Positions 35,265 to 44,170 of a DNA stretch of 64,000 nt are shown here, piece by piece. Numbering within the stretch: position 1 is the stretch's first letter; each line of letters opens with the position of its first letter. This DNA comes from Camarhynchus parvulus (lineage: Eukaryota > Chordata > Aves > Passeriformes > Thraupidae). Position numbers and translations under genes: made by a program. The stretch covers positions 6,444,214 through 6,508,213 of the forward strand of contig NC_044596.1 of assembly GCF_901933205.1 (NCBI RefSeq). The letters run 5' to 3'. Below the pieces are notes generated by a model. That model made no database searches, was not told the origin of the DNA, and was given only the letters and a program-made list of their open reading frames with translations.

Positions 35265-35648
35265 TGTCACACACATCTTTTATGAGAAATCCTTTCCTGG
35301 GGATTTTTCCTCCTGAGAAGCTGAGAGGCCTCAGGAACAAAATGTACACAATGGTTATCTGCTGCTGTGGAATGCAACAGGTGCATCTGTGATTGGTCTC
35401 ATGTGGTTGTTTCTGATTAATGGCCAATCACACTCCAGCTGGCTCGGACAGAGAGTCCGAGCCACAAACCTTTGTTATCATCCTTTGCTATTCTATTCTT
35501 AGCTAGCCTTGTGATGAAACCTTTTCTTCTATTCTTTTAGTATAGTTTTAATATAATATATATCATAAAATAATAAATCAGCCTTGTGAAACATGGAGTC
35601 AGATCCTCGTCCCTTCCCTAGTCCAAGAACCCTGTGAACACGGTCACA
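35265..35648 (+). mobile_element. Solo ERV LTR, about 384 bp
   Basis: It begins TGTCACACAC and ends CGGTCACA, giving the TG...CA termini of a retroviral LTR. Near the 3' end are AT-rich TATA-like sequence (TATAATATATATCATAAA-type) and a polyadenylation signal AATAAA at 35572-35577. No gag, pol or env reading frame or second LTR flanks it, so it is a solo LTR. A second, truncated copy lies at 8572-8722 on the other strand. I recognise the sequence type from songbird genomes but do not assign a family name. No convincing target-site duplication was found. It contains a perfect hairpin at 35441-35463. Confidence 0.88.
35441..35463. repeat. 9-bp stem hairpin inside the LTR
   Basis: GGCTCGGAC, loop AGAGA, then GTCCGAGCC: a perfect 9-bp inverted repeat with a 5-nt loop, upstream of the LTR's TATA-like and polyadenylation sequences. 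Confidence 0.95.
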
Positions 35649-36645
35649 AACACTCATCCTCTTCTGTTCCCCAAACCTCTCCCAGCAGAAATGCCAGGAG
35701 AACATCCCAGCTCCTCCAGCAGCTGTACGTCCTGAACACCTCTGCGGGGCCAGCCGACCATTGCAGCTTGAAATCAAAATTAATTAAACCTTGTTTACCA
35801 TTCGGAATTAGCGAGCTAATGAATATCATACCTCTGAGGCATCCATCTTGGTCAAATATATTGTGCCTCACAGCTGTTGTTTTCATCTAGATTAGGTTTG
35901 CTCCAGGTTTTATGAAGACATCTACAAAGTAATAAACCCTGCACTTATTTGACTCAAAAAAAAATTATAAAATTTTTATTAGCTTCCAAGGAATTAGGTT
36001 TTCTAGTTTTTGCCTGGCAATAAAAGTTGATTTGTTCTCTATCTGCCTGATCAAGTACTTGGGTGCTGGCTATTACTTAAACCTAATGACTTTTTAAAAG
36101 ACATTAGGGTTGTCTCCTGTGAGCAAACACACTGGCTTTGTGGAACTGCACACTGATTACTCTGTTATAAATGTGGTCACACCTCTGCTATTAAATTTTA
36201 CCTGCATAAACAATCCCAATATGTAGAAATGCTGCTATACAGTTATTTATTCCCACTTTATTAAGGTTATTTTTTCAGCAATTGTGGCGCTTTCAAATCT
36301 GCCATGGCTTATTTAGTGCCAAGTGACAGAAAATCCAACAAAAACCATTCCAAGCCTCTGTGATGCCAGGAGCAGGGGCAATGCCTTGGCACAGGGCTGC
36401 ATGGACACTGCTCTGTGCCTTGGGAATGGGCTCCATCAGAGCCTGGGGAGCTGTGATCCCCCTGGGGCAGCCAAGGACTGCAGGGGACACTCCTCACCCG
36501 CCAGAGAGCCCTCCTGCCCAGGCAGCCTCAGCTGCAGCCCTGACAGAGCCCCTGGGCAGAGCAGTGTGCATCACAGGGGCTCCCCTTATTGCCACACTGC
36601 CTGGCAGAGCAGGGATGTTTGTGTCCGAAGTGAGCCCCACTCATT
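35649..36645. other. Intergenic, AT-rich, no gene
   Basis: 35760-36300 is AT-rich unique sequence with several ATTA/TAAT clusters and no recognised repeat. No exon is supported. Confidence 0.5.
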
Positions 36646-36890
36646 CAGGCAGGCTCTGGTGGGTGATGCAGCTGCACACAGGCACTGCACAGGCAGGCTC
36701 TGGTGGGTGATGCAGCTGCACACAGGCACACAGGCACTGCACAGGCAGGCTCTGGTGGGTGATGCAGCGGCACACAGGCACTGCAGGGAGGGTCCCTGAG
36801 CAGGTCCCAGGCAGGCTCTGGTGGGTGATGCAGCGGCACACAGCTGTCTGGCACACAGGCACTCTGCACTGAGGGTCCCTGAGCAGATGA
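36646..36890. repeat. 42-65-bp tandem repeat, 4 units
   Basis: GGCAGGCTCTGGTGGGTGAT followed by GCAGC(T/G)GCACACAG recurs four times. Longer units gained a CAGGGAGGGTCCCTGAGCAG block. Stop-free frames on the minus strand come from this array. Confidence 0.9.
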
Positions 36891-37542
36891 AGCCAGCCCA
36901 GGCCTGGTGGCAGGCTCTGTTGCTTAGCACTTGTTGCCATGCTACAGAGAGCCAGGAGCTGCAGGGCACGGTCCCTCATCCCCCTGGGCTCTGGAGCACT
37001 GGCATTGCAAGGGAAAACGCCTGCCCTGGGGGCAGACCAGCTGGTTTCAGCGTGCAGAGGAAGCCAAAGTGAGAAATTTGGCACACAAAAATTCGGTTCT
37101 GGTGCTTCCCAGAGCTGGCAGGGGCAGAAGGGGAGGAGGGAGAGGAGCGAGCTGTGTCAGGGACTGAATAACCATGGGTGTGACCTTGCTGCTGCTCCTC
37201 TTTGCCTTTGAGCTGCCCATAAATCAGACACTTATCTCTGCTTATTGCTTATTTATGGCTCCATCTGACTGCAGGGCCGGGCAGGTCCCAGCGCTGAGCT
37301 CACCCCAGTGAGCATCACAGGGAACCAGAGAGCACAGAATGGGAGCAGAACGGCCCTGCTGGGCACCTGCAGCTCCACAGCAAATGTTACCCAGCCATCT
37401 GCTCAGACCAGCTGAACTGCTGTCCCTTGGTGCCTTTGAGCAGGCTTCAACCCTGGCAGCATCAGTGCTCAGAGCTGGGCAGGGCTGGCACCAAGGGCTC
37501 CTTGTGCCCTGAGCTCCGGGTCCCTGAGGCCTCGGGCTGTGC

Positions 37543-37785
37543 CTGGGCAGGGCTGGGGTCTGCTGACCCTCCTGGGCACAGCTGGGGGCTGCTGACCCTC
37601 CTGGGCACGGCTGGGGGCTGCTGACCCTCCTGGGCACGGCTGGGGGCTGCTGACCCTCCTGGGCACGGCTGGGGGCTGCTGACCCTCCTGGGCACGGCTG
37701 GGGGCTGCTGACCCTCCTGGGCAGGGCTGGGGGCTGCTGACCCTCCTGGGCACGGCTGGGGGCTGCTGACCCTCCTGGGCAGCTC
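37543..37785. repeat. 29-bp minisatellite, 8 units
   Basis: CTGGGCACGGCTGGGGGCTG followed by CTGACCCTC recurs every 29 bp exactly, at 37543, 37572, 37601, 37630, 37659, 37688, 37717 and 37746, with a partial unit at 37775. Five central units are nearly identical. Confidence 0.97.
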
Positions 37786-37897
37786 TGGCTCCGGTCCCTG
37801 CTGGCCCTGCCCTCACTGTTTGCCCGGAGCTTGACCTCTCAGAAATTCTCATTCCCACAGGAATTCCCCCCAGCCCCTGCTCTGGGGCTGTTTGGGG

Positions 37898-37995
37898 TTT
37901 TAGCACAGAATCCCAGACGGGTCTGGCTTGGAGGGGACCTCAAAGCTGATCCCATCCTGCCCCTGCCCCTGCCCCTGCCCCGGGATGCTCAGGGT
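37898..37995 (-). mobile_element. CR1 fragment with internal hexamer expansion
   Basis: On the + strand, CACAGAATCCCAGACGGGTC, TTGGAGGGGACCTCAAAGCT and GATCCCATC match the CR1 3' end. (CTGCCC)4 then occupies 37957-37980, at the point where CR1 has a CCCCTGCC motif. Similarity ends soon after. Confidence 0.7.
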
Positions 37996-37999
37996 CCTC

Positions 38000-39685
38000 C
38001 AGATGAGCGATTTATCCCACAGCCTGTGGGAAACCATAGAGAAACAAACTTTCATCTAAACTCTAAAGCTTCACTTTTATGATCATTATGATTTTCAACT
38101 CCCTTACCTGTTCCTGCATTCATTTCCATCCAGGATAATGAGGGTCACATTTACAGAGAGTGATTTAATTACAGGAACTTTTGCAAAGCAAGGAGTCTTT
38201 TTTTCTTTAATCCAGAGTGTTAGCAATTCCCCACATACTTATGTTCATTTTGAGAATCAATAAAGCACAAACATGTCTAATTACCCTAAAATATTTTGCA
38301 AAATCAGAAGTCAGATTAGATTTTGCTTGAGCATCAAATGGAAATTTTAATGTCCACCAGAATCGATATGTTACCCCTGGGTCCTAAGATTTTCACTTAC
38401 ATGCTTGATCATACATTATAATGAAGGTTTGTAATAACATTAAAACCTTCCTGAATGCATTTTCTGTATGATTTACTTTTTTCCCCACTTTCAGTTGCAC
38501 AGAGGTCCAAGTATCATTACTCAGAAAAATAATGTACAGCTGCTTTTCTTGTCCTGTTCCCTGAATTTACTTGCTGATGAACATCAGCCTGAAATATTTT
38601 GATGATTTAATTAAGGCCTTACTAAAAATACTCCAACTGCGTTGTAATTCTTCCAAAAGGGGGAGAGCTGCGTGGCTGCCCTTTCTGTTCTGCACAGGGG
38701 GTGAAGCTGGGCAGAATTACCTCCCCTGCCCTTGACAGTCCTGCCAGCTGGGAGCATTTTCCAGGCAGCTCTGTGATTCTCCAGCTCCCCTTGCCCTGGC
38801 TGGAGTCTGGGGGTGCTGGGTGGGAGCAGAGCTGGGGGGCACGGGGGCTCTGACCATGAACACAAATTCTCTCCCTGGAGCATGACAGTAAACTCCCTCC
38901 CTCCCCTGTTCCCTGTGCCAGGGATGAGCCCTGTCAGCTGTGGGGCTCAGCTCAGGCTCCCAATGCTCCCCTTTCCCAGGGAGGGTCCCAGCCCCTCTCC
39001 AGCCCCTCCTGGACACCTCCAGAGAGGACACAGGGACTGTCCAGCCAAGCTGCAGTGCCAGGGCTTGGCAGCACCAGCCCCACGCTGGCCGCCCCCTGCC
39101 CCGGTGCCCACCCTGCCATTCCTCTCTTCATTTTCCCCACTCAGATGAAGCAGGAATGAAACCCCCGAGGGTCAGACTGCACAAGGGGCTGGGGGCACCA
39201 GGACCCTCTGCCTGCCCTGCCAGCCCCAGCTGGAGCAATGCCCTGCCAGGTGCCAGAGCTGGCAGTGAGGACAAAGACCAGGGAAAGATGTGAGCAGCGT
39301 GGCTGGAATGCAAAGATCCAGCCCATGGGGACTCAGAGGCTTGGCCAGAGCAGTCCCTCCCCTCCTGGGAGGGAAATGGGGATCCCACCCCACACAGGCA
39401 GCTCACACTGCTCTGAGTGCTTGGGGAGATCCAGGGACTAAACAAGGTGCAAGTTTGGTTAAGTTTCTGTAAGCTTCCATTGGGATGGTGCTACTTGGAA
39501 TTAAAGTGAAGCAAACAAAATCGAGTTAGTCCACCTTAATTTTAAACAAAAGTGTTTACAAAGGTATTTAATTCAATTTGACTAATCAATTTAAAAGTTA
39601 ATTCTGGTTATTTTCCTGATCTCACTGGGTACACAGGCCCTCAGTAACAGAATTTGGCAGTGCACCAAGCTCCTCAGTGAAATCA
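38000..39685. other. Intergenic; AT-rich candidate conserved element at 38080-38640
   Basis: The 38080-38640 block is long, AT-rich, unique and repeat-free. 38650-39470 is GC-rich without a gene. Confidence 0.5.
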
Positions 39686-39689
39686 GCCC

Positions 39690-39775
39690 AGGCTGGAGGG
39701 GCCTTGGAGCACCCTGGGCTCTGGGAGCTGTGCCTGCCCAGGGCTTTATGAGATGAGCTTTAAGGTCCCTCCCCA
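39690..39775 (+). mobile_element. CR1 LINE 3'-end fragment
   Basis: GGCTGGAGGGGCCTTGGAGC, ACCCTGGGCTCTGGGAGC and GATGAGCTTTAAGGTCCCTC match the sense CR1 3' end; the 8-bp tail is missing. Confidence 0.65.
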
Positions 39776-40351
39776 GGCACTCAGTGACTGGGAGTCCTGT
39801 CCCCCTCCCCAGGAGCTGGGTGCTCCCTCAGCCCTGAGCAGTGCAGTGGTGGCTCTGTCCCTGCTGTCCCCAGCACAGGCAGGGGATGAGGGACACACTG
39901 TCAGATCAGCACCTCAGCTGCTTTAAATAAATCCTGACTGAAATGCAGAATTGCAATTTTCCCCTTCTGTTTTTAAAAAAGGGGGCAGGATCAAGTAGCT
40001 GCAGAGCCTGGCCTGCCAAGCATGCAGCAGCAAGCTCTCATTCCTCCCAATTAAAAACCATATTAACATTTGTAGAGCGCTGTCCTTGCCTGTAACCATC
40101 CCTGCTGGCTCTGCTTTTCGTGTGGATGGGAACCCAACAGTCCTTTGCAGACAGATGGAGAATGACTTTCCTGCCTCATCTGCTGTGCTCAGAGATGTGG
40201 GAGCATTAAAAGCCTTAAGCCCCTTCTCAGAAACCCAGGCTAGTAAAGCCTGTCCCTGTCAGCACTGGCACCAGGGGCAGCAACTGCAGCAAAGGAGGAG
40301 GGAAGGGATTTCCTTCCAAAACAGAAAATCTCTGCCAGGAGCGACCGTAAG
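39776..40351. other. Intergenic, nothing recognised
   Basis: Mid-GC unique sequence between two CR1 fragments. No gene or regulatory site is supported. Confidence 0.4.
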
Positions 40352-41300
40352 TCACAGAACCATAGAACAGGTTGGGTGGGGAGGGACCTCAAACCCTCCC
40401 AGTGCCACCATGGGATGGCAGGGACAGCTCCCCGTGTCCCACCCAGTGCCACCCTACCATGGCAGGGACAGCTCCCCATGTCCCTCCCAGTGCCACCCTA
40501 CCATGGCAGGGACCGTTCCCAGTGTCCCACCCAGTGCCACCCTGCCATGGCAGGGACAGCTCCCCATGTCCCTCCCAGTGCCACCCTGCCATGGCAGGGA
40601 CCGTTCCCAGTGTTCCCCGTGCGGCACCCTGGGATGGCAGGGAAGTGTTCCTCCCAGTGCCACCCTGCCATGGCAGGGACAGCTCCCATGTCCCTCCCAG
40701 TGCCACCCTACCATGGCAGGGACCGTTCCCAGTGTCCCTCCCAGTGCCACCCTGCCATGGCAGGGACCGTTCCCAGTGTCCCACCCAGTGCCACCCTGCC
40801 ATGGCAGGGACAGCTCCCCATGTCCCTCCCAGTGCCACCCTTGCATGGCAGGGACAGCTCCCCATGTTCCTCCCAGTGCCACCCTGCCATGGCAGGGACA
40901 GCTCCCCATGTCCCTCCCAGTGCCACCCTGCCATGGCAGGGACAGCTCCCCGTTTCCTCCCAGTGCCACCCTGCCATGGCAGGGACAGCTCCCCATGTCC
41001 CTCCCAGTGCCACCCTGGGATGGCAGGGACAGTTCCCCGTGTTCCTCCCAGTGCCACCCTGCCATGGCAGGGACCGCTCCCAGTGTTCCTCCCAGTGCCA
41101 CCCTGCGATGGCAGGGACAGCTCCCCATGTTCCTCCCAGTGCCACCCTGCCATGGCAGGGACAGCTCCCCATGTCCCTCCCAGTGCCACCATGCGATGGC
41201 AGGGACAGCTCCCCGTGTTCCTCCCAGTGCCACCCTGCCATGGCAGGGACACCTTCCCCTGCTCCCCCTGCCCAGGCTGGGGTGGGCAGGCTGACTCGCC
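40352..41300 (-). mobile_element. CR1 fragment expanded by an internal minisatellite
   Basis: It opens with the CR1 tail and 3' end on the minus strand (GTCACAGAACCATAGAACAG, GTTGGGTGGGGAGGGACCTC) and closes with the matching downstream CR1 block (CCATGGCAGGGACACCTTCC, CCTGCCCAGGCTGG). In ordinary copies these blocks are about 60 bp apart. Here a tandem array of about 860 bp lies between them. Confidence 0.85.
40396..41262. repeat. 44-bp minisatellite inside CR1, about 20 units
   Basis: The CAGTGCCACC motif recurs about every 44 bp from 40400 to 41225. Most units contain CTGCCATGGCAGG, taken from the CR1 CCTGCCATGGCAGGGACA segment, followed by GCTCCCCATGTCCC. A typical unit includes the 14-bp palindrome CCTGCCATGGCAGG. 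One unit near 40610-40650 is shortened. Stop-free frames run through the array in most frames on both strands (up to 402 codons); these are not genes. Confidence 0.97.
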
Positions 41301-42100
41301 CCTCCTGAGCTGCTTCTGTCCCTGAGTTTAGTGCAGCCCAGTCACCTCCAGACGAGCTGGAGCTGCCCACTCCAGCCTAATGCACAAAACCATGAACTTT
41401 CAGGGCTCAAGCTGCCCTGACAGGAGTTTCTTTCCTCACCCTCAGTGTTGCTGCCACTCAAAATGGAAGCAGCCACGTCAGGAAAGCCTTTGCCTTGCTG
41501 TCCTTGGATTTTCCAAGCCCTGACAGCTTAAGAGATAACTCAGTGCTGGTCTGGTTTTCTGTAAAGTGCAAGTGACCCTCATTTCCACATCCCTCCTTCC
41601 CCTTAATTGCTTCATTCTCTTCCAGCCCCTCAGCCTGTTAAACCCCATGGTTTTGCTCTGCACATCACAAGCTGATCCTGCTCTTGAAAAGAGTCAGTTG
41701 AATTCTTTTTGCAGCTTTTGTATTGCAGATTTATGCAAAATTTATAAACAAAAAAGTCCCAAGCAGAAATCTCATTTTTTAAATTCTAAAAATATTCAGA
41801 ACAAGACTTGTGGAACATCAGGAATAATGATTCAATGATTCAATCCAGATAGATTTCAACAGCAAGGAGAAATAAAAGAACTTCTTGAGAATGGCAGATA
41901 GAGAAATGACTACATTACATATGAAAAAAAGAGTGTGTTAAACTTCCTAACTTATTGGGCTTCCTGCCACAGATCTATGAAATGGGATGCAAAGAGGCAG
42001 CAAGTCCAAACCAAAGCTCTGCTCTCAAATGAAGCCACCACGAGGGTGCCCATGGCTGTCCCCATGTCCCCATGGGCTGGAGGCAGGGCTGGGGGAGCCA
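41301..42100. other. Intergenic, AT-rich in the middle, no gene
   Basis: 41560-41950 is AT-rich unique sequence. The open frame at 41566-41838 has no coding signature. Confidence 0.45.
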
Positions 42101-42790
42101 GGGTGACCCAGGAACCCACCTGGGAGCACACAGGTGAGCCAGGGAGCACACCTGGGAGCACACAGGTGACCTGGGAGCTCACCTGGGAGCACACAGGTGA
42201 GCCAGGAACCCACCTGGGAGCACACAGGTGAGCCGGGAGCCCACCTGGGAGCACACAGGTGAGCCAGGAACCCCTCTGGGAGCACACAGGTGACCCAGGA
42301 ACCCACCTGGGAGCACACAGGTGACCCGGGAGCCCACCTGGGAGCACACAGGTGACCTGGGAGCTCACCTGGGAGCACACAGGTGACCCAGGAACTCACC
42401 TGGGAGCACACAGGTGAGCCAGGAACCCACCTGGGAGCACACAGGTGAGCCTGGGAGCTCACCTGGGAGCACACAGGTGAGCCAGGAACCCACCTGGGAG
42501 CACACAGGTGAGCCAGGAACCCACCTGGGAGCACACAGGTGACCGGGACCCACCTGGGAGCGCCAGGAACCCCTCACTGGGAGCACACAGGTGACCTGGG
42601 AGCCCACCTGGGAGCACACAGGTGACCCAGGAACCCACCTGGGAGCACACAGGTGACCCGGGAGCCCCCTGGGAGCACACAGGTGACCCAGGAACCCACC
42701 TGGGAGCACACAGGGGACCCGGGAACCCACCTGGGAGCACACAGGTGAGCCAGGAACCCACCTGGGAGCACACAGGTGAGCCAGGAGAGG
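42101..42790. repeat. 31-bp minisatellite, about 21 units, with inverted E-boxes
   Basis: GAGCACACAGG recurs 21 times, mostly every 31 bp. A standard unit reads CACCTGGGAGCACACAGGTG followed by A(G/C)CC(A/G)GGA(A/G)CC, so it holds CACCTG and CAGGTG in inverted orientation, 8 bp apart. Ten units read CAGGTGAG, ten CAGGTGAC and one CAGGGGAC. Unit order is irregular. Overlapping open frames on the minus strand come from this array. Confidence 0.97.
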
Positions 42791-42879
42791 CAGTTTCATG
42801 GAACAGACACAGGTTCAGGTTTCTCCTTGTTCCAGGCTGTGTCAGCCAAGGAGACCTGGGGAAGTGCCCAGGGCCAGGC

Positions 42880-42960
42880 TGGACAGGGCTGGAGCACCCT
42901 GGGCACTGGAGGTGTCCCTGCCATGGCAGGGGTGGCACTGGGTGGGCTTTGAGCTCCCAG
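42880..42960 (+). mobile_element. CR1 LINE 3'-end fragment
   Basis: GGACAGGGCTGGAGCACCCT, GGGCACTGGAGGTGTCCCTG and CCATGGCAGGGGTGGCAC match the sense CR1 3' end. It lies 90 bp downstream of the 31-bp minisatellite. Confidence 0.7.
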
Positions 42961-43857
42961 ACCACTCTGGGGCTCTCTGATCTGCACCAGGACCCTGAGC
43001 AGAGCTGTGAGCAGATCCCACTTGGTAAAGAAAAGAGGCTTTGGGGATTGCAGGACTTTTTCCCTTTATGGCAAATTTACACTTGGGGCAGTACTTGACA
43101 CTCCTGGAGATTCAGCCAGGTCCCTAATGGAGTTTTCAGAGGTCCCAGGCTGCATTGATTTCATGCCCATCTCCACCTTTCAGGGCTTCAGCACATTTTG
43201 GAATCTGGCCTGAGCATCTCCACTGCAGCTTATCTTGGCAGAGCTTTCACTGGAGATGTGGGGCCAAATCCTCAGCTGAGATAAATCACTGACACGAGTG
43301 GCATTGTGCTGATTTGCACCAGTCACAGAGCTTAAATTAAAATTTAATTGAAAACTTAAGCTGTCATTAATTTTCAATGAATGGCTTTTGCAAGAATGCA
43401 GCCAGATCTCCACGAGCTCACTCGGCTGCCTGGCCATCTCCAACAAAGGAACAAAGCCATGCTGATTGCCACAGCCATGCCTGGGGTGCTCTGATCCTCT
43501 GCCTTTACCTTTCCCTTCAGCACTGCCCGCCAGCACAGCCCTGTGACCCTTTGTATCAGGAGATCAGCGATTTCCACGCAAATCTCCGCAGTTATCCTCA
43601 CCCTCTCCTGCAGAGTCATTGACTTTCTGGGGCCTGGGCTGGATCCTGGCTTCCCCAGCTGGGGCCTCTATCATGTTCCATCTTCCATTGAGTGTTGCCC
43701 TAGAAATGCAAGCAAAGAGCAGGAATTGACAGGATCAGGTGTGTGTGTGCACATATGTGTGTTCATCTGCAGGGCCACACACACAAACAGTGATGGATAC
43801 AGCAGGATATTGGTTTAAACAGGATAATAAATTAATTTTGACTTAAGCATAAAGATT
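42961..43857. other. Intergenic, no gene; short (TG)n
   Basis: A short alternating TG/CA run lies at about 43738-43762. The rest is unique mid-GC sequence. Confidence 0.45.
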
Positions 43858-44170
43858 ATGGAATATCTTGAGCCGAAAGGGACCCACAAGGGTGATCCAG
43901 TCCAGCTCCTGGGCCTGCACAGGACACATTAAAACCCTCCCTGTGCCTGGGAGTGCGGTCCAAGCCCTAAAGGAGCTCTGGGAGCTCCATCCAAGCCCTG
44001 TGGAGCTCTGGGAGCTCTGTCCAAGCCCCAGAGGAGCTCTGGGATCACCATCCAAGCCCCAGAGGAGCTCTGGCATTGCTGTCCAAGCCCTGCAGGAGCT
44101 CTGGGATCACCATCCAAGCCCCAGAGGAGCTCTGGCAGCCTCGGGCAGGGCCCTTCCTGCGAGCCTGCTC
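43858..44170 (-). mobile_element. CR1 fragment of a second subfamily, with internal array
   Basis: On the + strand GGAATATCTTGAGCCGAAAG, GGACCCACAAGGGTGATCCA and GTCCAGCTCCTGGGCCTGCA match the minus-strand 3' end of a CR1 type different from the others here. The following CR1 segment is expanded into the 31-bp array at 43943-44137. Confidence 0.8.
43943..44137. repeat. 30-31-bp array inside CR1, 6 units
   Basis: GAGCTCTGG recurs at 43973, 44003, 44034, 44065, 44096 and 44127, with GTCCAAGCCC or ATCCAAGCCC between copies. The motif corresponds to the GTCCAA...GAGCTCTGG segment of CR1. Confidence 0.92.

Noticed and set aside
35265..35648. Part of an intact endogenous retrovirus
   Set aside because: No second LTR, primer-binding site or gag/pol/env frame lies nearby; it is a solo LTR.
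40086..41370. Seven overlapping open frames of 60-400 codons on both strands, including the longest in the window (402 codons)
   Set aside because: They run through the 44-bp CR1-derived array, which has no stop codon in most frames. The translations are the same short repeats in shifted frames, with no domain or splice structure.
41952..42965. Minus-strand frames with repeated Cys-Ala-Pro-Arg type segments
   Set aside because: Translation of the 31-bp E-box minisatellite.
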